Assembly: GCA_036785705.1 (NCBI GenBank)
Contig: JAWUZG010000177.1
Coordinates: 620,001 to 684,000, forward strand
DNA: 64,000 bases
Source: Acanthornis magna
Lineage: Eukaryota > Chordata > Aves > Passeriformes > Acanthizidae
Direction of reading: 5' to 3'
Program-made: the position numbers and the translations under genes
In this document: positions 36,260 through 45,850 of the stretch, one piece after another
Position numbering within the stretch: position 1 is the stretch's first letter
Layout of the letters: each line of letters starts with the position of its first letter
Notes under the pieces: generated by a model
Database searches by the model: none
The model's input: the letters and a program-made list of their open reading frames with translations, nothing else
What the model was told of the DNA's origin: nothing

Positions 36260-36600
36260 CAAATCACAGAATCCTGGAATGGTTTGTGTAGGAAGGACCT
36301 CAAAGGCCATCCAGTGCCACCCCTGCCATGGCAGGGACACCTGCCACTGTCCCAGGCTGCTCCAAGCCCCAATGTCCAGCCTGGCCTGGGACACTGCAGG
36401 GATCCAGGGGCAGCCACAGCTGCTCTGGCAATTCCAGCCCAGCCCCTCCCCACCCTCCCCGGCAGCAATTCCCAAATCCCAAGATCCCATCTGGCCCTGC
36501 CCTCTGGCACTGCCAAGCCATTCCCCTTTGTCCTATCTCTCCATCCCTTGTCCAAAGTCCCTGTCCAGTTTTCTTGCAGGCCCAGGAAAGGGCTGAAGGC
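36260..36600 (-). repeat. CR1 LINE 3' fragment, about 340 bp
   Basis: AAATCACAGAATCCTGGAAT, GGCAGGGACACCTGCCACTG, CTGCTCTGGCAATTCCAGCC and CATTCCCCTTTGTCCTATCT, fading near AGGAAAGGGCTGAAGGC. Very close to the 57566 and 23877 copies, so relatively young. Confidence 0.92.
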
Positions 36601-37797
36601 CTAGGGAAGGTACAACAGGACACATGGGACACAATTTCAGCAGATCTTTCTCAGTGACAATTTTCTGCAGGACTCACTGCATCAAGTCCCCTCATCTAAA
36701 TTATGAAAGAAGCCAGAAAAAGTCATCACATGTTCACTTTAAGACCAATGGAACCGATGTGGGTTCCACAATTTACATTCCAACCTTCACCGAGGTGTAT
36801 TTTATTACCCTGCTTAATTATGCAACATAAATCTCCACTATGCTACAGTTAAAATGTGGCCTCTGCCCTGATGAGTTTATAATTCAAATAGATGAGGTAC
36901 ATGAGTTGAGGAAAAAGATCTAACACAGGAACCAGCAGCACAGTGATTTGTAAATTTAGGTTCTGCCACTAAAATATTAAAACTATCGGCGGTGTTTAGT
37001 GGAAGACATTATGAAAATGTGAAAATGAAGGAAGAGGGGACACAATGGGAAGCAGGAGGTGATTTGGGGAAGGATGGGGAATGGAGGGTGGCAGTGAAGC
37101 GGTGATTAAGGACAGCAGAAGGAGCAGCTGAATGCCTTCAGTGCCTGTTGCCTCCAGGACTTGCTCTGCCAGACCCCTCTTTGTTTGTGAGACACACCTT
37201 TTACTTGTGCTGATCTGATTTTCACCACACCCTTGGAGCTGCGTACTCCTCAAAACGTTTTTCTTCCCCAAACCCATAAAGATCATAGGGGAAAAAAAAT
37301 GGTATTACACTGTAGGACTTGCCTTTCCTGAAGGGGAATTGTTACAAAGCAACAGCAGTCACAGCAATGCCATCTTCAACGCAGAGATGATGAGACCTTT
37401 TAGTTCATTTTATCACATTACATTTCATTTTATAGATGTACAGCAGAGAACACTTCATTTTCTTGCTGAGCATTTAATATTGCCTGACCAGACTTTAAAT
37501 GGGAATCACAAAACCTCTGCTGGATCATTTGGATACACCACCATCTCTAGGAACTTTTCAGGTGCACTGACAGCTCAAATTCCTGCAATTCCAAGCAAAT
37601 CTCACAAGAGACTCATCTTTCTTGAGTTTCAAAGGTCACATGGACCACAAAGGTCACCTCTGCACCACTGACATCCTTTAAAGCACTGCCAGATCTTTTG
37701 GTGACTGAAGGATTCTGGGTGAAACAGCCCAAAATCATCCACCCTGACTTGTCAACCCTTCTGTATTACCTAACCTGTGGTGCTGAGTCTGGGCACA
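36601..37797. other. Intergenic, nothing recognised
   Basis: A/T-rich unique sequence. No gene or repeat recognised. Confidence 0.5.
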
Positions 37798-38065
37798 TAA
37801 AATTATGGAATCACTAAGGTTGGAAAAGACCTTCAAGACCATCAAGTCTGACCATCGAAGCAGCACCGCCACATTCCCCATTAAACCATGTCCCCAAGTG
37901 CCACATCCTCACAGTTTTGGACACTTCCAGGGATGGTGACTCCACTACTGCCATGGGCAGCTTGCTCTAATTCCTTATAACCTTTTCCATGAAAAAAAAA
38001 TGTCCTAATATCCAATATAAACCTCCCCTGGCACAACTTGAGGCCATTTCCTCTGATCCTGATCT
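37798..38065 (-). repeat. CR1 LINE 3' fragment
   Basis: TAAAATTATGGAATCACTAA, GGTTGGAAAAGACCTTCAAG, CACTTCCAGGGATGGTGACT and AATATCCAATATAAACCTCC, ending near GGCCATTTCCTCTGATCCTG. Confidence 0.92.
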
Positions 38066-38131
38066 CATGCTGGCCCAGGCCAGGGCAGGGGGAGGGATCA
38101 CAACAGTGGTCAGGGTGAATGTGAGTGGCAC

Positions 38132-38768
38132 TGTTGGAAAATATACGAGTTTATAAATTTTGTATAACTTTTAACTTTTTCTTTTTGTCTCTCTAGTTAG
38201 GCTTGACTTGACTTCGCTTTGGGGAAGGGAATTTTCTTTAGTTTCTTTAGGAGATACAGCATCACTGTAAGGAGATGGGCTCAGCACAGGACAGAGTGGA
38301 GCAGCCCAAAGATACCAAAAAGATAAAAAACATCAATGGAACATCCACGGAACATCGGTGGCCATCTCCAAACATCCACCCCAGAGCACCTCTGACACAG
38401 CTGAGACATCTCCCCGGAAAGGACTGAGGAGAACATTGAAAAATGAAGATCTAATTCACATCGGAGGGGAGGGGATTCGGATCCAATGGGAAACTGAACA
38501 CTGAGGGTTGCTCAGCTCTGCACCAATGAACTTTGAAACAATGCATCTCTATGGGGTTGACTGTATAAAATTTGGGGGAAAATCCTGTAAAATCAGTGTG
38601 TCATGGAATGATTCTCTCTGCACTCCCGGGCTGTGTGTGGATGAGATGATTTCTGTGGCACACCCTGGCCAGAACAACATCCTGGCCAGACAATAAAGTA
38701 ATGCCTTGACTCTCGAACATTAAAAATGTTGTTGGCGGGTTTTTGGTTTTCCCACAGTTTTGGTGACA
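38132..38768 (+). mobile_element. Solo LTR of an endogenous retrovirus (637 bp)
   Basis: Starts TGTTGGAAAATAT and ends TTTTGGTGACA, flanked by a 4-bp duplication GCAC (38128-38131 and 38769-38772), the size typical of gammaretrovirus-like (class I) integration. A TATA box, TATAAAA, lies at 38564-38570 and the poly(A) signal AATAAA at 38692-38697, about 125 bp apart, so U3, R and U5 are all in order on the + strand. A small inverted repeat AACATT...AATGTT follows the poly(A) signal. No internal retroviral sequence; solo LTR. Confidence 0.85.
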
Positions 38769-38772
38769 GCAC

Positions 38773-39332
38773 CACCAAAGGTAACACGAAGCAGACTGAG
38801 TACAGATCATTCCAGTTTCTTCTGCTCTTGGCAGCAAATCCTTGAGTGGGGATTGTTGTTGTGTGCCTGATTTTAGCATCCCCGGGTCACAGTTCCTCTG
38901 TGAAATGGGGGTTGTGGTGTCTGCCAGTGATGGATTTACTTTGTCAAAAGCGCTCTAGAAGTACAACAACAGTCGTATTACCCTGCTCTTATATCGCCTC
39001 GGAGTAAATTAAATTTGAGGCCAGGAGGACTGTTCAGCTGCTGAATCTCGTGCCCCATTTTCTGCAAGACAAGCCCTGAAATTGGCTGGCTGATGTCTCA
39101 TTTCAGAAGGATTGATACCAGCTCTGCTTCCCTCGGAAATACAAGAGCACATTGCTGGTACCGGAGTTTTGCCCACTTCAGCTCAAGTTCTTCTTGTTTC
39201 TCTCGCCTGGAGCTTCTACTCACACAAACCAGAAAATATCCAAAGCTGCATTGAGCAGGATGAAATATTTCTGTGAGCACTGGAATTTCTGAAGCCTTAT
39301 CTGCAACGTGTGTCACGCTCAGCTGCCTGTGG
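38773..39332. other. Intergenic, nothing recognised
   Basis: Unique sequence between the LTR and the three-copy repeat. Confidence 0.5.
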
Positions 39333-40040
39333 TTTAATAAGGTGGAGCTGTGAGCTGAGGGTTTTTCCTGAGCTTATGGCATCCATTAACTCTTCCTCCC
39401 AAATGGATTTGCTGGGACAGCTGATCCCAGTGGTTCCAGCAGGACTTGTGGGATTTCCTTTTCTATCCAGCTACCTCTTTCCCCCCAGACTGTAGGAACT
39501 AACTGGCTTGGATCTCACCTGAGGCATGAGCTGATGCCCAACAAAAGCCCCACAAGTCAAACGTTTAATAAGGTGGAGCTGTGGGCTGAGGGTTTTTCCT
39601 GAGCTTGTGGCATCCATTAACTCTTCCTCCCAAATGAATTTGTTGGGACAGCTGATCCCAGTGGTTCCAGCAGGACTTGTGGGATTTTCTTTTCTATCCA
39701 GCCACCTCTTTCACCCCCAGGACTGTAGGAACTTACTGGCTTGGATATCACCTGAGGCACGAGCTGATGCCCAACAAAAGCCCCACAAGTCAAACGTTTA
39801 ATAAGGTGGAGCTGTGAGCTGAGGGTTTTTCCTGAGCTTGTGGCATCCATTAACTCTTCCTCCCAAAAGGATTTGCTGGCACAGCTGATCCCAGTGGTTC
39901 CATCTCTCCCTCAGTTCCAGCAGGACTTGTGGGATTTTCTCTTCTATCCAGCCACCTCTTTCCCCCCCAGGACTGTAGGAACTTACTGGCTTGGATATCA
40001 CCTGATGAAGCGATGCCCAACAAATCCACAAGTCAAAACG
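39333..40040. repeat. Three-copy tandem repeat, about 235 bp unit
   Basis: TTTAATAAGGTGGAGCTGTG begins copies at 39333, 39564 and 39797 (spacing 231 and 233 bp). The third copy ends near 40040 with CACAAGTCAAAACG. Copies share TGGCATCCATTAACTCTTCC, CAGCTGATCCCAGTGGTTCC and AGGACTTGTGGGATTT. Copy 3 has an extra CCATCTCTCCCTCAGTTCC. The similar 61-77-codon frames in each copy are by-products. Confidence 0.96.
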
Positions 40041-42259
40041 TGGGGAACTTAAAGGAGCTGGGTTAAAATAAGAAGCTCGTGGGTGGGATCTAAAAACTCC
40101 TTACAGAAGGGCAAGGGGGCAAAAAACCTAATTCAACATGGGAGAGTGGAACGGGACTGTTGTTTTTTATGTCTCTTGCACACCTGAGGTTTTCCATGGC
40201 TCCAAAGGAAGATAAGACTTAAAGGTTTTCATTTCAAGAAGCCAACACGCACCCTGCACCCATTCACCTGAGGGCTTGGAACATGCCTGTGGACAATTGT
40301 AAAAACAGCATTCCCATAGGCAAGAAAAGTAAAATAAAGGGGGAAAAATAAACCGAATAATTGGATTTTTTTAATGGTTAAGAGAGGAGAACATCCTCTT
40401 TCCCAGTATTTTACCTGCCTTTAAAGAGAAACGCCTCACACCCGCTCTGATTTCCTTCAGGGACTGCATTACCAGAGGTTCTGTGGCTTTGACATTGGAA
40501 AAGCAGCAGTATTTTTCCACTTAACTTAATCTTAGCTATTATTTTTCTGCAGCAGCAGAACACAGCGCAACGTGGGAAATGTCAGGAGGCAAAAAACAAT
40601 AAGGAGACATTTGAATCATATCTCTGCCTTGATTCCCAGCATTGAGCCAGGCAACTTCTTCTCCTGCCCCAGGAGTTTCTTACTTCTTATTCGCAGAGAC
40701 AAAAAGAATTGATGGCAGCTACGTGCTGGGAAGAGATACTGATTGTTGCTGCGCAGAAAATCCACAAAAAACAACATAAACCAGCTTTAGTTCACATTTA
40801 CTTAATGGTAAAGAGGAATAACAAGGTCATCCAGATGTGTGACTGCTCACAGAGCCAAATGCTGATATTTCAGCACATTTTTACTCAGTTCTTTGCTCAG
40901 GCTGGTTCAAAGCCTGGTAAAGTTTCACAAGAAAACCAGAATTATTTGAAAGAAGAAGGTGGCTGGGATCTGATTCTTTACCCATGCACCAATCTCAGCT
41001 TAATGCAGCTGATGTGGGGGTGACAAGCTCTGCAAGAAGGGCAAAATATATTGAAATTATTTATATTTATATTTTAAATTATTTATATTTTATTTTATTT
41101 ATTAAAATATATTTTATTATTAATTTATTTTATTTCTATTATAATCCAACAGGATTAGGCTCACTTTCTACAGGCAGAACTGCTCCTAGAGTTTAGAAGG
41201 AAATTCTGGCCTTCATTCTGCTCCCATCTACACTGCTGGAAGTCAAAAGGGATTTCATTATAACCAATATAAAGGCATTACACACAAGGCAATTACACCT
41301 GGAAGAGATGGGTGTGAGCTGAACCCTTTTGTCTGACATTTCCACTAATGTTTGAAATGAAATAACAAAGTACTTGTGGTATTTTTTCAAATGTTAAAGC
41401 TGTGGTTGAGAAACCACATCAGCCTTGAGCACTGGGAAATCTCTTAGGTTTAAGAATTCCCAAGTTACACTTAGAAAACACCAGGGGTTAAACTGTGGAA
41501 AGGAATTGCAGGTAAAAGTAACTCAGGAGAGGAGGGAAGCAATGCCTTAGTGTCACACAAGTCACGTGGGAAAGAAAACTCTTGCCAGTGGAGGTTGTAA
41601 AACACTTCCCAAGGGAATAAACCATATTTCCCAAAGAACTGCTCTGCTGGCACCCCTTCAGGATTGTTCTTGGCACAGCTCTGCACCACTGTGGTGTTCC
41701 CTGGGCAAACTGGCCCAGTGGATGAGGAATAGCTCAGGACAAACTCACCCCTCCTTTTTCATCTTTGAAGGGAGGATGGGGAGGAGTGAAACCATCTGTG
41801 ATTGCCAGTCCCTTCTGAATGGGGAGACCCTCTACCGAGCCAATCTGATCTCTACTGACCAGCTGGGATTAATTCATCCTCATGAACACTTTTTTCCTTC
41901 AGTTTGGACTTTCTGTGGTTTGGGTAATCAAGGAACCAACCATTTTGCCAGATACACCTCGGAGTACTAAAACACTATGTGATAGAAATGTGAAAAGGAA
42001 AAGAAAATAAAATCTTTCCCCTGTTTTCCCTTCCATCAGTTTTCAGGTTGAGATTGAAAGGAACAAGAGGGAGATGTCTTTACAAATAAACTGTGGGGCC
42101 TGCTGGTAGATAAGGCCAGATACTGATAGGTGAAAGAAGCAATGGGAGGAACCATAAATTTCATAGGAATTCCATTAATTGACACAGACTGGTACTCACC
42201 CAAGGATGTGTTAAATCCCTGGACTTGGAGAAAAAGAACAGAGGCACAAAGAAAACAAA
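40041..42259. other. Intergenic; A/T-rich low complexity at 41045-41145
   Basis: No gene recognised. The 41045-41145 part is a run of TTTATATTTAT and TTTTATTTATT words. The last few hundred bases before 42260 may be the 3' internal part of a degraded retroviral element (see the LTR at 42273). Confidence 0.5.
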
Positions 42260-42272
42260 ATGTGGGGGGGAA

Positions 42273-42526
42273 TGTACATTAGAAGGGATCTGTATTAGGT
42301 GATTCGGAAAGTCTGTACCTCTTGAGTACCTCAGCCAATGGGGAAAGAGAGAGGGAACTGTGGCTGGGAAATTTGGATAAAAAGAGGCTGCACCCTCTAG
42401 CAATTTGAGAGATCCCATGGGAGATGCCCATGACCTCTCCCTTTATTCACGAATAAATTTACAGGACTCCTCTGTCTCCTTTTTGGACGTAAACCTCTGG
42501 TGTTTGTGGATTAATTTTTCCTGACA
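42273..42526 (+). mobile_element. Probable retroviral LTR with upstream polypurine tract
   Basis: TGTACATTAGAAGGG...TTTTTCCTGACA, about 254 bp. A TATA-like GGATAAAAAG lies near 42375 and AATAAA at 42452-42457. Immediately upstream, ACAAAATGTGGGGGGGAA looks like a polypurine tract, which in retroviruses abuts the 3' LTR. That suggests this is the 3' LTR of an otherwise lost or decayed provirus rather than a solo LTR, and no target-site duplication was found around it. If instead the LTR starts at TGTGGGGGGG (42261), it would be 266 bp. Confidence 0.6.
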
Positions 42527-44549
42527 AGATCCTTTTCTGTAAACTGTGTAAGGAGAAAATGATGTTCTTGTGACCCTTCAGCCTCATTGTATCGTATATT
42601 ACTAATCAAGAGAGATCTCAGCGTTCACCAGCCTTTGTTGATCTCTCCCCTTTCATTTAAAGAAAACATAAATTCCCACCTGTCGCTGTGCTTGGGCAAG
42701 GAGTGAAGGGAAAGGGCTGATCAATGAAACCAGGCAGTGGTTTAGCAATTAGAGCCCAGCACTGAAAGTCAGCCAGGCCACACTTCTGGGGGAGATTTGC
42801 TGCTGTTTGTCCTGATGAAGTTCCTCCTAAATGAGGTGATTATTGCAGCTGTCAGGGATGAAAAGGTGGCACCCATTGATTTCATCCCACTGCAGGCTCC
42901 AGGCCGTGCTGGCACCGAGCAGTCAATGGGAATTGCCAATTAACAAAAACAATATTGGCAAGTCGGCAGTTTGAGGGAAAAACTCCCTCCAGCCAACGCA
43001 CAAACCTCTTGCCATTCAAATCACCGTCCTTGGGCAAAGGCATTGGCAAACCTGCTCAGAAAATCAACGCAAATGAGCTTTTTTTTTTGGCATAAAAATA
43101 TAGGAAATTGTGGAGCTGAGAGCCCGTCTGCGCAGGGGAAATGTAGCAGAACAGCTACACAGGAACACACTGAAGTGCACACCCTACCTGGAGATAAAAA
43201 TCACTTTACTTTGGAGTAATTATTCTGTTCTGAAAACACATTGCTTACTCAGGAATAAAGTATCTTTTATTTCAGAATTAAAGTGCCCGTGCTCTTACTC
43301 TGCTCTTCTGCTAATGATCATAGATACAGCTGTTGATTATAATAAATAGAGGCTCTTCCACAACAGCTACGGTGGAATTGTTCCCCTCGTAAATAAGGAA
43401 TTACCATGCTTCCAATTACCTCGAGTTTCAAATACAGCTCATATAAATGGATACTCTTGACTTACCTACAGATTTCAGCAATTTCCATGCAATTAAATCG
43501 TTAAGGTGCAGCTTTGGGCAGAAAAAACTCCTCTGGAAGAACGGCGTCTTTGACATGATGGAGTGAACCTGGTTTAGAAAACACCCAGCAGCTCCGAGGG
43601 ATGCAAATGATGGCTGTTCCTGCCTTTCCTAAGGAATTCCTGCCTTTGCAACAACAATCTTGGGTCTTGTAGGAGGTTTTTAACACAAGCTCTCAAAGGA
43701 TGTGACTGGAAAAGTGTCCTTATTCCTCACCCGGAAATGGGGAAAGCAAGGCAGCTGTTGAGAGACGGTTTGGTTGATATTTGGTGAAAAACAACCTTTG
43801 GATTTCCAGCCCTGGACAGGGTGATGTCCACCTTTTTTTTCCAGTGGTGATCCTGCAGCAAGGGATGGAGCAAGTCCATAGTAAAGCAAGGGCTGTGGGC
43901 AAGGAGTTTGGTGTTCAGTGACATGGAATCCATAGAATTTTGGAATATCCAGCGTCGGAAGAGACCCACACAGTGAGCATTGGGTGTTGGAGCATTTCCC
44001 AGTTTGTGAACTGATTCCAATCCATCATCTCCAGCTGTTCCAAAACCACAATTTCCAGTGCCAAATGCTCAGGTTTGCTTTCAGAGCTCACTTCAAGGAC
44101 CAGCTGGGCTGGCTCATCTTGGGTCACCTCACTGCCTTCCCAGGGAAAACTGGGGAAAACTATTCTTAGTAAGATTGTAGCTAGAAGACATTAAGCATCA
44201 GTAACTTGTAGATTTGTGATCAGACTCACTCAGGCTGTGACACTCTGCAAGAATTTAGCATTGCTAATTCAGAAAACACGTTAATTTAAGTACTTAAGGC
44301 ACTTTATCCACTTTTAACTGTATAAACATTAAAATGCCTCACTGTTCAGGCAGCCTTGTTCCGTGAGAGCTCTGAGGGGATGCGCTGGGCCCTCACACTC
44401 CCACCTCAATTCCTCCCGCTCCCAGAACGAATGACGGCTTTTAGGCACAGGTGTCTTTGCAGGTGTATCTTGTCTTGTCCATAATTTTTTAACCCGTTAG
44501 TCATTTTTAACCTGTTACTGACTTTTAGCCACCTGTCGAAGCTTTGTGG
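42527..44549. other. Intergenic, upstream of the EXOC4 promoter
   Basis: No gene recognised; one short CR1 tip at 43922. Composition rises in G+C only from about 44380. Confidence 0.5.
43922..43975 (-). repeat. CR1 LINE 3' tip (very short)
   Basis: ATGGAATCCATAGAATTTTG, then GAATATCCAGCGTCGGAAGA and GACCCACACAG, matching the inverted terminus of a CR1 subfamily. Only about 50 bp. Confidence 0.5.
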
Positions 44550-44579
44550 GAGGGGCTGTATCGCCGCCGCCATAAAAAA

Positions 44580-44596
44580 TACAACTCCCAGAAGGC
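44580..44596 (+). promoter_or_regulatory. ZNF143 (Staf)-type site
   Basis: TACAACTCCCAGAAGGC matches the core ACTACAAYTCCCAGMATGC element bound by ZNF143/THAP11, differing at the first two bases and near the end. It lies 140-156 bp upstream of the EXOC4 ATG, a usual position for this element in CpG-island promoters. Confidence 0.7.
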
Positions 44597-44650
44597 TCCG
44601 CGGCGCCGCACCGCACCTTGATTCCGCGCGCCCCGCCCTTCTCGCCTCCT

Positions 44651-44655
44651 ATTGG
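44651..44655 (-). promoter_or_regulatory. Inverted CCAAT box (NF-Y), distal
   Basis: ATTGG on the + strand, in the context CTATTGGTTAG, equals CCAAT on the - strand. It is paired with a second box 31 bp downstream, a spacing often seen for cooperating NF-Y sites. Confidence 0.65.
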
Positions 44656-44681
44656 TTAGCAGTCCGCCCTCCTCGCCTATG

Positions 44682-44686
44682 ATTGG
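44682..44686 (-). promoter_or_regulatory. Inverted CCAAT box (NF-Y), proximal
   Basis: ATTGG in the context TGATTGGCTGCG; the - strand reads AGCCAATCA, an ideal NF-Y site, 50 bp upstream of the EXOC4 start codon. Confidence 0.72.
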
Positions 44687-44735
44687 CTGCGGCGCACCAG
44701 CACGCGTGTCTGCGCCGTGTTTGGGGGGACGCAAG

Positions 44736-44821
44736 ATGGCGGCGGGCGACGCGGTGGGGAGGTACCGCGGCAGCGTGGGCAGGAGCAAGGACCCCTCGGG
44801 GTTGCTCATCTCGGTTATCAG
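44736..44821 (+). CDS. EXOC4: EXOC4 (SEC8) exon 1, coding part
   Basis: First coding exon of exocyst complex component 4, a subunit of the octameric tethering complex that docks secretory vesicles at the plasma membrane. The ATG has a strong context (A at -3, G at +4) and lies in a CpG island. It encodes 28 residues plus two bases of a split Arg codon; the run SKDPSGLLISVI is diagnostic of vertebrate EXOC4. The exon ends AG|GTAGGG, a phase-2 junction completed by the first G of exon 2, which restores the expected Arg. Compared with the mammalian protein as I remember it, length is conserved (29 residues to the Arg), but the first 16 residues are more Gly-rich, with several substitutions (GDAVGRYRGSVGR). 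No competing in-frame start is needed. The transcription start is not determined; the 5' UTR probably lies within the preceding 150 bp or so. Confidence 0.95.
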
Positions 44822-45084
44822 GTAGGGGCGGCCCCGCTCCGCACCCTCCGGGCCCCTGAGGGTGACCCAGGGCAGGGTGCGGGCTCTGCTGTGCTGGGGA
44901 GGCCTGCCCGGGTAGGGCCTCTGGGGCATGGGGTCCCTCCTGGGCATCGGGTGCTCTTAGGCTGGGGTCCCTCCTGGCCCTGGAGCAGAGGGGAGGCTGC
45001 AGTGCTGGAGCAAACCTTGTCCTGAGGGGTGTCCCGCTGATCTGCCGCCCTGCCCAGCTCACTTCCTCCTACTCCCAGCGCTTT

Positions 45085-45850
45085 GCTTCATCCGGCGGTC
45101 AGAGGGACCTGGACAGGGCTGAGACCAAGGAAGTGAGGTTCAACAATGCCAAGTGCCGGGACCTGCGTTTGGACTACCATAACCCCGTGCTCCGCTCCGG
45201 GCTGGGGGAACGGGGCTGGGAATTTGTCCATCAGAACAGGACCTCGGGGTGCTGCTTGACAGCAGCTGAGCATGAGGCCAGGTAGGCAAGAAGGACAAGG
45301 GTACTTGGTCTGTATGAAAAACAGCGTGGCCACAGGACCAGGGAAGTGATTGCCCTCTGTGCTGGTGAGACTACACCTCGAGTGTCATGGCCAGTTTGGG
45401 GCCCATCAGAGCCAGAAAGACACTGAGGAGTGGGAGAGTGTGCAGGGAAGGGTCTGGAGCCCCAGGAGAGGCTGAGGGAGCTGGGAAAGGGCTCAGCCTG
45501 GAGAAAAGGGGATCAGGGGGACCTTGTGGCTCTGCACAGCTCCTGACAGGAGGGGACAGCCGGGGGGGTCGGGCTGTGCTCCAGGGAACAGCGACAGGAG
45601 GAGAGGGAATGGCCTCACACCGCACCAGCAGAGGTTTAGGTTGGATATTGGGAGCAATTTCTACACAAAAAAGGCTCATCAAACCTGAATGAGCTGCCCA
45701 GGGCTGGGGTGGATTTGCCATCCCTGTAGGTGTTGAATTCAAGACTGGACATGGCACTCAGAGCCCTGGTCTGGGTGACAAGGTGGGGATCAGTCACAGT
45801 TTGGACTCGATGGTCTCGGAGATATTTTCCAGCCTCAGTGATTCTGTGAA
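45085..45850 (+). repeat. CR1 LINE, longest copy in the window (about 765 bp)
   Basis: Starts CTTCATCCGGCGGTCAGAGG and GACCTGGACAGGGCTGAGAC, then GAAGTGAGGTTCAACAATGC and CCTCGGGGTGCTGCTTGACA, which correspond to the end of the CR1 reverse-transcriptase frame. It then runs through the 3' untranslated region (AGGAGGGGACAGCCGGGGGG, GCCCAGGGCTGGGGTGGATT) to TTTTCCAGCCTCAGTGATTC, the terminal repeat. The coding part is disrupted. It sits about 260 bp inside EXOC4 intron 1, sense to the gene. Confidence 0.93.

Larger units (their letters stand above)
44550..44840 (+). promoter_or_regulatory. EXOC4: EXOC4 CpG-island promoter
   Basis: An abrupt island of CpG-rich, G/C-rich sequence in an otherwise CpG-poor region, ending just inside intron 1. 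There is no well-placed TATA box. The island contains a ZNF143-like element and two inverted CCAAT boxes upstream of the ATG. This is typical of a housekeeping, broad-initiation promoter, which fits a ubiquitous exocyst subunit. Whether it also fires leftward is unknown. Confidence 0.85.

Noticed and set aside
44525..45062. 137- and 140-codon - strand frames antisense to EXOC4 exon 1
   Set aside because: They are Arg/Pro/Ala-rich frames produced by the CpG island; they overlap the real exon in antisense.
44736..45062. Read-through of exon 1 past 44821 as a longer protein
   Set aside because: The donor GTAGGG at 44822 and the exact continuation of EXOC4 at 62944 show that this is intron. An in-frame reading past it is not EXOC4-like.
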